Source: an uncultured Octadecabacter sp. (GTDB lineage Bacteria; Pseudomonadota; Alphaproteobacteria; Rhodobacterales; Rhodobacteraceae). Taken from it: DNA of 44,894 bases. The stretch lies in contig CALAGN010000049.1 of assembly GCA_937891785.1 (NCBI GenBank), positions 1 to 44,894 of the forward strand, given 5' to 3'. The stretch's first letter is position 1; every line of letters begins with the position of its first letter. The notes below the pieces were generated by a model. The model made no database searches. It saw nothing but the letters and a program-made list of their open reading frames with translations, and was not told the DNA's origin. The translations under genes and the position numbers were made by a program. Below, piece after piece: positions 7,901 through 17,136 of the stretch.

Positions 7901-8884
7901 ATGGAACTCTTAAGCACTATCAATACGATACTGACGGACATGTTAGGTCCCTTTGGCCCGCTGATCGTCGTTGGCATGCTCGGTGTCTTGATGATCTTGC
8001 TGGTGCTACCAGCGATGCTCAAGAAAAAGGCCGATCCACTCGACAAGTTGCGCGCCAGCATACTGGCGCAGACCGCGGCCTCGTCTAAAGCCGAAAAGCT
8101 GCGCTCGGGCGGCGGTAAAGACAAACTTGAGCGGTATTCCAACTTCCTTGAACCACAAGACGAGGAAGAGTATTCGGCGGTCCGCCTTAAACTGATACAG
8201 GCTGGCTATCGCACTAAGAATTCTGTGCGCGTCTATCACTTCGCCCAGTTCGTGCTTGGAATTAGTCTGCTACTACTTGGTGTGACTTATGCGGTCTATG
8301 CCTCCTCCACAGGCGAGCCGTCGACCAAAGCTACGGTTCTGTCGATCCTGATCCCCGGTGTTGTCGGCTATATGACGCCAAAATACTGGGTCACACGACG
8401 TCAGGCCGCCCGCCAAGAAGAAATCATCAACGGTTTTCCTGACAGCCTTGATATGATGCTAGTCTGCGTCGAGGCTGGGCAATCGCTGGACCAGTCAATC
8501 ATCCGAGTCGCTCGCGAGCTTAAAGCCGGCTTTCCCGCACTGGCCTACGAATTCGAGCTGGTCGCCTACGAAATGAAAGCCGGTAAAGACAAACAAGCCG
8601 TGTTGCGTGATATGGCGGAACGTTGCGGCGTCACCGACATCTCGAGCTTTGTAACCGTGTTGATCCAGTCGCAGCAATTCGGCACCTCGATCGCCGAAGC
8701 CCTGCGTGTCTATGCAAGCGAAATGCGTGACAAAAGGGTCATGCGGGCCGAAGAAAAAGCTAACACCCTGCCCACAAAGATGACTTTGGCCACGATGATG
8801 TTGACGGTACCGCCGCTTCTGATCATCCTGATCGGGCCGTCGATTTTTAATATTGCGGTGACACTGGGTGGTTCAGATTTCTAG
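7901..8884 (+). CDS. tadC: Tad inner-membrane platform protein TadC
   Basis: The protein has 327 residues, also with a GspF-like domain (about 185-310, including FPDSLDMMLVCVEAGQSLDQSI and the SFVTVLIQSQQFGTSIAEAL stretch). Membrane helices are predicted near 20-42, 112-135, 142-160 and at the C-terminus. It is the second half of the Tad inner-membrane platform. The order tadB-tadC directly after cpaF is diagnostic of a Tad locus. The TPR lipoprotein gene tadD begins 6 bp downstream. Confidence 0.95.
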   Translation: MELLSTINTILTDMLGPFGPLIVVGMLGVLMILLVLPAMLKKKADPLDKLRASILAQTAASSKAEKLRSGGGKDKLERYSNFLEPQDEEEYSAVRLKLIQAGYRTKNSVRVYHFAQFVLGISLLLLGVTYAVYASSTGEPSTKATVLSILIPGVVGYMTPKYWVTRRQAARQEEIINGFPDSLDMMLVCVEAGQSLDQSIIRVARELKAGFPALAYEFELVAYEMKAGKDKQAVLRDMAERCGVTDISSFVTVLIQSQQFGTSIAEALRVYASEMRDKRVMRAEEKANTLPTKMTLATMMLTVPPLLIILIGPSIFNIAVTLGGSDF

Positions 8885-8890
8885 GGGTCC

Positions 8891-9451
8891 ATGACGCTGA
8901 AACACTTCGCCATGATTGCGATTATTACCACCCTCGCCGCCTGCAACTCGGGCAGCTTTGGGCGTTCGGATGGTCAGGTCTACGCACCCGGTGTGGCAGG
9001 ACCATCGGACGTGGATGGCCTTATCGTTGGGCATCGTTTGATGGCCGCCGGCGAATATCAGCTTGCCCTTGATGCCTATACCCGCGCGGCGGGCCAGCAG
9101 GGGCTTAACGTCGATACACTGTCGGCACTTGGCTCGGCGAATTTACGGCTGGGTCGGCTGGGACAGGCCGAAGGGCTGCTGCGCCGCGCCGTTGACGATG
9201 ATCCCAGCTTCGCCGCCGCATGGAATAATCTGGGTGTAATCCTTATGGAACGGGGTAAAATCCCCGAGGCGAGCCAAGTGTTTCGTCGCGCTTTTGCCAC
9301 GGATAATGGCAATTCCGACCAGATCAGGGACAATTTGCGCTTGGCGCTCGCAAAAATGGACAATCCCGATTATATAGACACTAATGAAGGCCAAGAATTC
9401 GAATTGGTGCGACGCGGCACAGGCGATTACGTGATCCTCTCCGCACCCTGA
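8891..9451 (+). CDS. tadD: TadD-like TPR lipoprotein
   Basis: The protein has 186 residues. The N-terminus is a lipoprotein signal ending LAAC (Cys18). The remainder (about 45-160) is made of tetratricopeptide repeats such as the VDTLSALGSANLRLGRLGQAEGLLRRA unit. TadD is thought to be a pilotin-like factor needed for secretin assembly or stability. It is embedded in the tad operon, 6 bp after tadC and 28 bp before a second TPR lipoprotein gene. Confidence 0.88.
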   Translation: MTLKHFAMIAIITTLAACNSGSFGRSDGQVYAPGVAGPSDVDGLIVGHRLMAAGEYQLALDAYTRAAGQQGLNVDTLSALGSANLRLGRLGQAEGLLRRAVDDDPSFAAAWNNLGVILMERGKIPEASQVFRRAFATDNGNSDQIRDNLRLALAKMDNPDYIDTNEGQEFELVRRGTGDYVILSAP

Positions 9452-9479
9452 GATAAGAGCAGCAAAAGGACGCAGAAAA

Positions 9480-10340
9480 ATGCGCCACCCAGTCTTGATG
9501 TCCCTGTCCCTCGTCGGGGCGGTCGGTCTTGCCGCATGTGGCGATCAATCCGGCGATGCCCAAGTCAATCGCGCGCTGCGCGATGTGAACGTCATCGATG
9601 AAACCAACCTTAACGATGTGATGCTGACAGTCGCTGACCCGAACGAGGCGGTGAACTATTTCGCGCGCGCAAGCGCTAATGACCCCGGTCGGATTGATCT
9701 GCTACGCGGTCTTGGTGCCTCGCTTATTCGCGCGCAACGTCCCGCCGAAGCAATCGCTGCATGGGAAGAGGTCGCCGACCACCCTGACGCGAACGCCGAT
9801 GACCGCGTCGATCTGGCCGATGCGCAGATCCGCAACAATCAATGGGACGCCGCCGAAACCACTTTGGATAGCATTCCTCCGACACATGAGACCTACAAGC
9901 GCTTTCGCCTTGAAGCGATGATTGCTGACAGCAACGAAGAATGGGAAAACGCGGACAGCTTTTATGAAACGGCTGTTGGTCTGACGATGCAACCCGCTGG
10001 CGTGCTAAATAACTGGGGTTTTTCCAAGCTGACACGTGGTGACTTTTCGGGTGCGGAACGGTTGTTTGGCGATGCAATCCGCCACGATAGCAGTCTTTTC
10101 ACCGCCAAGAACAATCTCGTTCTGGCCCGCGCCGCCCAGCGCAACTATGATCTGCCCGTCGTCCCGATGACCCAGATCGAACGCGCGCAGTTGCTACACA
10201 CACTTGCCCTGTCCGCGATCAAACAGAACGACATCACGATCGGGCGCGGGTTGCTGCGCGAAGCGATAGACACCCACCCCCAGCACTTTGAGGCCGCCGT
10301 GCGCAGCCTGCGGGCGCTTGAAGACAACGTGGTGAACTAG
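9480..10340 (+). CDS. Second tad-locus TPR lipoprotein
   Basis: The protein has 286 residues. Its signal peptide ends GLAAC (Cys20). TPR-like repeats run from about 55 to 275. It starts after a GCAAAAGGACGCAG ribosome site. Pairs of TPR lipoproteins after tadC are usual in Roseobacter tad loci; the role is presumed to be in secretin assembly or periplasmic scaffolding. The prepilin peptidase gene follows 3 bp after its stop, so the two are cotranscribed and probably translationally coupled. Confidence 0.85.
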   Translation: MRHPVLMSLSLVGAVGLAACGDQSGDAQVNRALRDVNVIDETNLNDVMLTVADPNEAVNYFARASANDPGRIDLLRGLGASLIRAQRPAEAIAAWEEVADHPDANADDRVDLADAQIRNNQWDAAETTLDSIPPTHETYKRFRLEAMIADSNEEWENADSFYETAVGLTMQPAGVLNNWGFSKLTRGDFSGAERLFGDAIRHDSSLFTAKNNLVLARAAQRNYDLPVVPMTQIERAQLLHTLALSAIKQNDITIGRGLLREAIDTHPQHFEAAVRSLRALEDNVVN

Positions 10341-10343
10341 CCG

Positions 10344-10835
10344 ATGCAGGTCGCCCATTCGGCGAGCGCAGCACTGTGGTTTCTGCCCTTTGTGTTGCCC
10401 ATCTGTATCTTTGTCGCATGGAACGACATGCGGGTTATGAAGATCCCCAATATCGCGGTTTATGCGCTTGTAGGGGTCTTTGCAGTGGTCGGATTGATCA
10501 CCCTGCCCCTTGATGTCTATGCATGGCGCTGGCCGCATCTGATCGTCGTGCTGCTGATCGGTATGGTATTGAACGCTGCGGGCGCACTGGGTGCGGGCGA
10601 CGCAAAATTCGCCGCAGCCACCGCACCGTTTGTGGCGCTGTCGGACCTGTCAACGATGCTGTATATCCTCGCCGGATGCGCCGCCGGCGGCTATATTATC
10701 CACCGTATCGTCAGGGCATCGCCCCTGCGCAAACTAGTTCCAGATTGGGAAAGCTGGACCGCGGGAAAACGCTTTCCGCTTGGCTTTCCCTTGGGTGCGG
10801 CGCTGGCCTATTACATCGCTATCCCGCTGATCTAA
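10344..10835 (+). CDS. cpaA: Prepilin peptidase TadV/CpaA
   Basis: The protein has 163 residues, the compact A24A type that lacks the N-methyltransferase domain. It has about five to six membrane helices. The two catalytic aspartates of this family are visible in the WNDMRVMKIPN segment (about residue 29) and in GAGDAKF (about residue 83). It would cleave the Gly-AVTVDW junction of the pilins at the start of the window. It is the last gene of the tad operon. Its TAA stop overlaps the stop of the convergent membrane-protein gene by four bases. Confidence 0.92.
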   Translation: MQVAHSASAALWFLPFVLPICIFVAWNDMRVMKIPNIAVYALVGVFAVVGLITLPLDVYAWRWPHLIVVLLIGMVLNAAGALGAGDAKFAAATAPFVALSDLSTMLYILAGCAAGGYIIHRIVRASPLRKLVPDWESWTAGKRFPLGFPLGAALAYYIAIPLI

Positions 10836-12457
10836 CCCGCCTTTTCAAACAGGATATACATCGCCGTCCGGCGGATTTCTGTAAGATCATCGGTGCCGCG
10901 TTCCGTGACGGAATCCAAAATCATCGCTTGCAAATGTTGCGACACAGGGCAAAGCGGCACCAACAGATAGTCAGCTGAATCGAAGCCAGCCAGGCCACCG
11001 TAATTCCAAGGCGCGCCGCCGATCAGCCGTTCCAGCGAGCCGTATAGCCAATGAGCCGAGAATAGGTCCGCCGCAAACAAGCGCTTACCGTTCGCCAGCC
11101 CCGCGTCCTCAAGGTCGCGGGTCACCGCATCAAACATCGCCGGAAGGCCAAGCTCCGTCGTGCAATAGGGCAGCGTTTCGCCCATGAACACAGGCTCCGG
11201 ATCGCGGCGTGCCCCTTCGCGGTATTGTTCAAGGCCTGACCCTTCACCATCCATTGCGATCCTGCCATCAACACGCAGCGCGCGCAGATCACCCGTTTGC
11301 AGGTCCGTATGAATGCCCCCACGCGGCAAGATCGGCGCATAAGTAGCTACGTCGATACTGAAATGACGGAATGGGCTATAAAGCATGTTGGCAAAGCTGG
11401 GAGTAATCAAAGCAAAGGCGACGCAGCCAGCCGTTGTCTGCGCGTGGCGCATGTTCCAGCCAAACCCGTTTGTTACCTGGCCCTCGGGCAAAAGTGCCAG
11501 CAAGAGAACGCCGAGCAACAAAAGCCACTGTGGATCGTTGCCGAAATTCTGGAACGTCACGTAGAAAAACCCCGGCACCAGCAGTAACAAAACAAGGCCA
11601 GCCGTCGCTTGGCCTGACTGGCGCAAGAAGATCACCCCGACAATCGCCACAATTGAGCCCCCTATATATGCCGGTGCTCCCATGACCGCATCAAACGGTT
11701 CACCGGGCTGCGGGCGCACGTCAGACGCGGCGACCGTCTGTAAATCGCCAAGATATGCCAACCAGTAATCAACACCGACGAACAGCGTAATCAACGCCAA
11801 AATCACGAGGCCCGCAAGCACAGCGACCAGCAACGTGTGAAGGCGTTTTGCCAGTACCAATGCCAGAATAATCGGCAGTGCAAAGGCCGCGAAATAGGTC
11901 ACCTTGATCATGACCAGAACGACCATCATCGCGCCGATGACGATACCGTCGATGGTTGGCGATTTCGGATGGATTGGTGGGATCATGGCCACCATGATAG
12001 CAATGAACGCTGCCGCCCAAGCCCATCGATTGTAATGCATCGAAAATGAGATACTGCGCTGTGCCTCGCCGTGGACCAGTGCCAGAAGCAGGCCCATAAC
12101 GATAATTCCAAAGATGACTGCAAGCGCGCGCGACAAACGGCTGAATCCAACCCACCAAACGGCGGGCATCATGGCAGCAGCGAACGCCACTTGGGCAGAA
12201 AGAACTGCCATACCAATGCCCATGCCACGTTCAACGAAAAAGGCGATCGGCCAGAATGCGAGTGCGCCAATCGGCGTCATGAAATCCTGATGCGGAACCT
12301 CGCCGGCGACCATGCGGAACACGATTTGAACCATGTGCAGCGTGTCACCCTCGTAGCGACCAATGTAGAAGCCGCCCTTTGCCAGTGCCCCGCCCCCCAT
12401 TGCCGCCAAAATCAACAATAGAATGCCAAAAAGTGTAATTGGATTTGGTCGTGTCAT
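10832..12457 (-). CDS. Polytopic membrane protein, GT-C glycosyltransferase-like
   Basis: The protein has 541 residues from ATG 12457, which has AAAGGGGCAGG just upstream; the longer frame beyond it is non-coding in character. About ten to twelve hydrophobic helices fill residues 8-400, followed by a soluble C-terminal region of roughly 140 residues. The first periplasmic loop has an acidic EGDTLHMVQIVFRMVAGEVPHQDFMTP stretch, whose D and G-PHQDF pattern resembles the PMT/GT-C fold enzymes that use lipid-linked sugars. That assignment is inference by pattern; no specific substrate can be named. It lies tail to tail with the tad operon and divergent from an AAA ATPase. Confidence 0.6.
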   Translation of the reverse strand: MTRPNPITLFGILLLILAAMGGGALAKGGFYIGRYEGDTLHMVQIVFRMVAGEVPHQDFMTPIGALAFWPIAFFVERGMGIGMAVLSAQVAFAAAMMPAVWWVGFSRLSRALAVIFGIIVMGLLLALVHGEAQRSISFSMHYNRWAWAAAFIAIMVAMIPPIHPKSPTIDGIVIGAMMVVLVMIKVTYFAAFALPIILALVLAKRLHTLLVAVLAGLVILALITLFVGVDYWLAYLGDLQTVAASDVRPQPGEPFDAVMGAPAYIGGSIVAIVGVIFLRQSGQATAGLVLLLLVPGFFYVTFQNFGNDPQWLLLLGVLLLALLPEGQVTNGFGWNMRHAQTTAGCVAFALITPSFANMLYSPFRHFSIDVATYAPILPRGGIHTDLQTGDLRALRVDGRIAMDGEGSGLEQYREGARRDPEPVFMGETLPYCTTELGLPAMFDAVTRDLEDAGLANGKRLFAADLFSAHWLYGSLERLIGGAPWNYGGLAGFDSADYLLVPLCPVSQHLQAMILDSVTERGTDDLTEIRRTAMYILFEKAG

Positions 12458-12622
12458 GCCTGCCCCTTTGCAATCGTTCGTCCATTTTTCGCCACAATAG
12501 TCAGGCATAGACGGGTTCGTAAAAGGCTTTGTGTCTGATGTGGCGATCATTCCCGCCAAAGCGGCGCTTGTGCCACAACACAGTGCGATGACACTCCGCG
12601 ATGGGCAGACAGGTAGACCGAC
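12458..12622. promoter_or_regulatory. Divergent intergenic region between GT-C-like gene and AAA ATPase
   Basis: These 165 bp separate two divergent start codons, so promoters for both should lie here. No convincing -35/-10 pair or operator could be read by eye. The ribosome site of the minus-strand gene (GGGGCAGG) is at its left end. Confidence 0.4.
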
Positions 12623-13933
12623 ATGAATATGCAAACCTCGAACGTGATGGCCCCTCCCGCGCCTAAATCCATTGCGGGCATGCAACTTCCCCCAGCAATG
12701 ATGCGCGACATCTTGTTGAAAACGATGTTCCGGATGAACCTTGATATGGTCACCGAAATTTCGAGAATGATCTGCCTGCCGATCCCCGTGACACAAGAGC
12801 TGGTCGATGTGGCGCGCGGCCAGAAACTGCTTGAAGCGACAGGCACGTTGAACGCCAACAACGGCAGCGAAATGGGCTATCAACTAACCGATCAAGGCAA
12901 GGCGCGCGCGCTTGATGCGCTGGCCCAGTCGGAATATTTTGGCGCGATGCCAGTGCCGCTCGATGTTTACCGCGAGCAGGTCAAACGCCAATCAATCCGT
13001 AATATCCGAGTGACCCGCGACCAATTGACAGCCGCCATGGGCCACCTGATCCTGCCCAAGAAACTGCTCGACCACCTCGGGCCAGCCGTGGGCGCGGGCC
13101 GCTCGATCCTGATGTATGGCCCTCCCGGCAATGGTAAGTCCTCGATCTCGAACGGGATCCGCGATGCGCTGGGTGACAAAATCTATGTGCCGCGCGCGAT
13201 TGAATACTCGGGGCAGGTCATCACGGTTTATGATCCGATTGTGCATTCCGCAGCCGAGGCCGATGTTGACGATCCCACGTCCCTGCGCCGCACGTCGGGC
13301 CGCTTTGATACGCGCTATGTGTTGTGTGAACGCCCGACTGTGATCACCGGCGGCGAGTTGAGCCTGTCGATGCTTGATCTGGTCTATAACCCCACCGCGC
13401 GCACCTACCAGGCACCTTTACAGCTAAAAGCCACGGGCGGGATTTTCATCGTCGATGACCTTGGCCGTCAGGCTGAACCACCCCAAGCACTTGTGAACCG
13501 CTGGATTGTCCCGCTGGAAGAGAACAAGGATATTCTGGCGCTGCAATCGGGCGAAAAATTTGAAGTGCCGTTCGACACATTGGTCATTTTCTCGACCAAC
13601 TTTCACCCCAACGAGATTTTCGACAGAGCCGCCCTGCGCCGGATCTTTTTCAAAATAAAAATCGATGGACCCGAACAAGAGGATTTCCTGAAAATCTTTG
13701 CGATGGTCGCACGTAAACGCAAGATGCCGCTGGACGAAAGCGCGTTGGTCCATCTGCTTAAGAAAAAGTACCCAACGATCGAGAATATCTATGCCAACTA
13801 TCAGCCGATCTTTTTGATCGACCAGATGATCGCGATTTGTGAATTCGAAGGGATACCCTATCAAATGTCCCCTGATTTGATTGATCGCGCCTGGGCAAAC
13901 ATGTTCGTCAAAGAAGAAGAAATTATCCACTAG
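12623..13933 (+). CDS. AAA-family ATPase with N-terminal winged-helix-like region
   Basis: The protein has 436 residues. The N-terminal 40-120 region (ICLPIPVTQELVDVARGQKL, then YQLTDQGKARALDAL) looks like a winged-helix module. The ATPase core has Walker A GPPGNGKSS at about 165-173, a GGIFIVDDLGR Walker B at about 271, and a sensor-like FSTNFHPNEIFDRAALRRI with an arginine finger candidate. No pathway is certain. The position next to the tad genes recurs in related bacteria as far as I recall, which would suggest a pilus or envelope-related role, but this is inference. No membrane segment or secretion signal is seen. Confidence 0.75.
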   Translation: MNMQTSNVMAPPAPKSIAGMQLPPAMMRDILLKTMFRMNLDMVTEISRMICLPIPVTQELVDVARGQKLLEATGTLNANNGSEMGYQLTDQGKARALDALAQSEYFGAMPVPLDVYREQVKRQSIRNIRVTRDQLTAAMGHLILPKKLLDHLGPAVGAGRSILMYGPPGNGKSSISNGIRDALGDKIYVPRAIEYSGQVITVYDPIVHSAAEADVDDPTSLRRTSGRFDTRYVLCERPTVITGGELSLSMLDLVYNPTARTYQAPLQLKATGGIFIVDDLGRQAEPPQALVNRWIVPLEENKDILALQSGEKFEVPFDTLVIFSTNFHPNEIFDRAALRRIFFKIKIDGPEQEDFLKIFAMVARKRKMPLDESALVHLLKKKYPTIENIYANYQPIFLIDQMIAICEFEGIPYQMSPDLIDRAWANMFVKEEEIIH

Positions 13934-13967
13934 AGCGGTTTGGGACGGGCGATGCCAGTCCGACCGG

Positions 13968-13991
13968 CTGGGGTTTCAGACCAGACCCCAG
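13968..13991 (+). terminator. Possible terminator after AAA ATPase gene
   Basis: CTGGGGT (13968-13974) pairs with ACCCCAG (13985-13991) around a ten-base loop and is followed by AGTATTTCT. The stem is good but the T-tract is poor. The 123-bp gap otherwise contains only the leader of the helicase gene. Confidence 0.4.
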
Positions 13992-14056
13992 AGTATTTCT
14001 GAACACAAGAAGCCGATTGGACTTGAACGCGCTGCGGTCTTGGCCACTTTGGGCAC

Positions 14057-16462
14057 ATGCCCTCTTTACCGCCTCATTTTGAAAACTGGTTCACCAAGCG
14101 CGGCTGGTCCCTACACCCGCATCAGTGCCAGATGCTGGAGCGTGCCGACGCACCGGCCTTGTTGCTGATCGCGCCCACGGGGGGTGGTAAAACGCTGGCG
14201 GGATTCTTGCCGTCTTTGGTGGAACTGGCGAGCGGAAATCATGACGGATTGCATACGTTGTATGTCAGCCCGCTTAAGGCGCTGGCCGCTGACATTCGTC
14301 GCAATCTGGGCGTGCCCATCGCGGAATTGGAACTGCCGATCCGCGTTGAGGACCGCACCGGCGATACCACTTACACTCGCAAACGCCGCCAACGCGCTGA
14401 CCCGCCGCACATTCTGCTGACCACGCCAGAGTCGCTTGCCCTGCTGATCAGCTACGAAGATGCACCGCGTATTTTTGCGGGGCTAAAGCGGGTTGTGATC
14501 GACGAGGTGCACGCCCTGTCGGAAAGCAAACGCGGGGATCAACTGATGCTGGCCGTGTCGCGATTGCAGACACTTGCGCCAGGTCTTCGTCGTGTGGGGC
14601 TGTCGGCCACGGTCGAGGATCCGGATGCGATTGCCCGCGAATTGGCCTGCCACCCAGATCCATGCACCATCATTAACGCCGATCCCGGCCCCGACCCTGA
14701 CATCGCAATGTTGACCACCGCGACCCCGCCGCCGTGGTCGGGTGGTGGTGGGAAATATGCGATTGCCGAAGTTCTGGAGCAGGTCGCGGCCCATCGCACC
14801 ACGTTGATTTTCCACAATACCCGCGCGCAGGCCGAGATTTTCTTTCACAACCTTTGGCTAGCCAATGCCGACAACCTGCCTATCGGTATCCATCATGGTA
14901 GTTTGGACCGCGCCCAGCGCGCGGGCGTTGAAGCTGCCATGGTGCGTGGTGAATTGCGCGGTATCGTTTGCACTGGCAGTCTGGACTTGGGGATTGATTG
15001 GGGGGACGTTGACCTTGTGATCCAGATCGGTGCACCCAAGAACGTCAAACGGTTAGTGCAGCGGATCGGGCGGGCCAATCATCGCTACAATGCCCCTTCA
15101 AAGGCGCTGCTGGTTCCTGCGAACCGCTTTGAAGTGGTGGAATGTGTCGCAGCCCTCGCTGCGGCAAAAGCCCATGATCTGGATGGCGATCCCAAGGGGG
15201 CCGGACCGCGCGATGTGCTGTGCCAGCATATCTTGATCCGTGCCTGTGCCGGACCGTTCGATGAGCGCGCGCTGCTGGATGAAGTGCGCAGTGTCGGTGC
15301 GTATCGCGCCATAAGTCGGGCGCAGTTTGACGACTGTTTGGATTTTTGTGCAACGGGCGGGTATGCCTTGCGGGTCTATGACAAATGGCAACGGCTGAAA
15401 CAGACCGACGGGCTGTGGCATCTGCGTGATCCCCGCACGGCCCAGCGTATCCGCATGAATATTGGCACAATTCAGGATACTGATACGCTTAAGGTGCGAT
15501 TTCGCGGGCGCGGTGGTAAAGTATTGGGCGAAGTCGAGGAGAGCTTTGCTGCGTCCTTGAGCGTTGGCGATACCTTCCTGATCGGCGGGCAGATCGTGCG
15601 CCATGAGGGCCTGCGCGAGATGACAGTCGAGGTATCGCGCCGCGCGGACAAGACGCCCAAAGTCGCGACCTTTTCGGGCACGAAGTTCGCCACGTCGACG
15701 CAGCTTTCGGCGCGCATTCTGGCGATGTTTCAACAAGACAGCTGGCCCGAACTCCCCCGCCCAACTGCCGAATGGCTGGCATTGCAGCGTGATATTTCGA
15801 AACTGCCCGAGGCGGATCGCATTCTGGTGGAAACTTTTCCACATGACGGGCGGCATTACACCTGCGCTTACGGCTTTGCGGGCGGCAACGCACAGCGCAC
15901 ATTAGGCCTGATCGTGACCCAGCGGATGGAAGCGGCGGGCCTGCATCCGATGGGGTTTGTGGCCACGGATTATGCGACGTTGATCTGGGGGCTGGACCCT
16001 GTCAGCGACCCTGCCCCGCTGTTCGTGCCCGCAGCCTTGCATGACGGTCTGGAAAACTGGCTTGGTGGCAATGCGGTGATGAAAAAGACCTTTCGCGCCT
16101 CGGCTACGATTGCCGGACTGATTGAGCGCAACCTCCCGCAAGCCCGCAAATCTGGACGGCAGGCCACGTTTTCCAGCGATATTCTCTATGATACCCTTCA
16201 AAAATACGACCCCGACCATTTGATGATGCGGATCACCCGCGAAGAAGCGCTGCGCGGTTTGGTTGACTTTGACCGGATCGAACAGATGTTACGGCGCACC
16301 GATGGGCGGATTGACCATGTCGCACTTGATCGCGTGACACCCCTTGCGGCACCCATGCTCCTTGAGGTTGGGCGTGTCCCCATCGCCGGAGCCGGACGCG
16401 AGAGACTGCTTGAGGAGGAGGCCGCGCGCATGATGGCCGCGGCAGGGTTGGACAAGGCATGA
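14057..16462 (+). CDS. Ligase-associated DNA damage response DEXH-box helicase (Lhr-like)
   Basis: The protein has 801 residues and is a superfamily 2 helicase. Walker A TGGGKT is at about 41-46, the DEVH box lies in VVIDEVHALSESKRGDQL at about 150, the SAT motif is GLSATVEDP, and motif VI is RIGRANHR. The C-terminal half carries the Lhr-type winged-helix and beta-barrel region. This family is typically encoded with an ATP-dependent DNA ligase, a metallo-beta-lactamase exonuclease and a PdeM phosphoesterase, forming a predicted DNA end-processing system. Here only PdeM follows, overlapping by four bases (ATGA), so the two are translationally coupled. ATG 14057 is used; no strong ribosome site is visible. 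Confidence 0.92.
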   Translation: MPSLPPHFENWFTKRGWSLHPHQCQMLERADAPALLLIAPTGGGKTLAGFLPSLVELASGNHDGLHTLYVSPLKALAADIRRNLGVPIAELELPIRVEDRTGDTTYTRKRRQRADPPHILLTTPESLALLISYEDAPRIFAGLKRVVIDEVHALSESKRGDQLMLAVSRLQTLAPGLRRVGLSATVEDPDAIARELACHPDPCTIINADPGPDPDIAMLTTATPPPWSGGGGKYAIAEVLEQVAAHRTTLIFHNTRAQAEIFFHNLWLANADNLPIGIHHGSLDRAQRAGVEAAMVRGELRGIVCTGSLDLGIDWGDVDLVIQIGAPKNVKRLVQRIGRANHRYNAPSKALLVPANRFEVVECVAALAAAKAHDLDGDPKGAGPRDVLCQHILIRACAGPFDERALLDEVRSVGAYRAISRAQFDDCLDFCATGGYALRVYDKWQRLKQTDGLWHLRDPRTAQRIRMNIGTIQDTDTLKVRFRGRGGKVLGEVEESFAASLSVGDTFLIGGQIVRHEGLREMTVEVSRRADKTPKVATFSGTKFATSTQLSARILAMFQQDSWPELPRPTAEWLALQRDISKLPEADRILVETFPHDGRHYTCAYGFAGGNAQRTLGLIVTQRMEAAGLHPMGFVATDYATLIWGLDPVSDPAPLFVPAALHDGLENWLGGNAVMKKTFRASATIAGLIERNLPQARKSGRQATFSSDILYDTLQKYDPDHLMMRITREEALRGLVDFDRIEQMLRRTDGRIDHVALDRVTPLAAPMLLEVGRVPIAGAGRERLLEEEAARMMAAAGLDKA

Positions 16463-17136
16463 CCGGCTATGATTTCAGCTTTTGCGGTACCGAGTTGCGG
16501 GCGATGGCATCAGGGGCACTTTTTCTTGAAAGTGCGCGCGCGTTGGTGGTGTCGGATCTGCATCTGGGAAAATCCGACAGGATCGCGCGGCGCGGCGGTA
16601 CCATGCTGCCCCCCTACGAGACCCGCGAGACCCTTGCCCGGCTGGAATCGGCTATTTTTGCAACAGACCCACAGGTTGTGATTTGTCTTGGCGACAGCTT
16701 TGACGATCTTGACGTGCCGGCATCACTTGAAGCTGCAGCGCGAGACTGGATCATGCGCTTGCAGGCGGGACGCGATTGGATTTGGATTGAAGGAAATCAC
16801 GACCCCGGTCCCGTTGATATAGGCGGGACACATCGCGCAGAGTTGCGGGACGGCCCGCTCACCTTTCGCCATATCGCACAGGCAGGCGCGCGGGGTGAAA
16901 TATCGGGGCATTATCATCCGAAGTTGTCGATTCGCGGCACCCAAGCAGGTGCGCGCGCCTGTTTTCTTATTGATCACGCGCAGATCATCATGCCCGCATT
17001 TGGGGCTTATACTGGTGGGCTGTCAGCGACGTCGCCTGTGCTCAACACTTTGATGACCCGGCCTGCAATTGCTGTTCTGACCGGCCCGCGTGCAATTGCT
17101 GTGCCGCTTCCTGTTGCGCGCTTAGGACGACAATAA
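16459..17136 (+). CDS. pdeM: Ligase-associated DNA damage response endonuclease PdeM
   Basis: The protein has 225 residues and is a calcineurin-like metallophosphoesterase. Metal-binding motifs are in order: SDLHLGKS (D33, H35), GDSFDD (about 79), GNHDPG (about 112) and GHYHPK (about 153). PdeM-type proteins are phosphodiesterases with proposed nuclease activity on DNA ends. The start codon lies inside the end of the helicase gene with an ATGA overlap. No ligase or exonuclease gene follows; instead there is a 426-bp gap and then convergent folD. Confidence 0.9.
   Translation: MTGYDFSFCGTELRAMASGALFLESARALVVSDLHLGKSDRIARRGGTMLPPYETRETLARLESAIFATDPQVVICLGDSFDDLDVPASLEAAARDWIMRLQAGRDWIWIEGNHDPGPVDIGGTHRAELRDGPLTFRHIAQAGARGEISGHYHPKLSIRGTQAGARACFLIDHAQIIMPAFGAYTGGLSATSPVLNTLMTRPAIAVLTGPRAIAVPLPVARLGRQ

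Noticed and set aside
12458-12883. Long N-terminal extension of the GT-C-like gene to 12883
   Set aside because: The extension overlaps the divergent AAA ATPase gene, is Cys/His/Arg-rich, and the internal ATG 12457 has a good ribosome site followed directly by a membrane helix.
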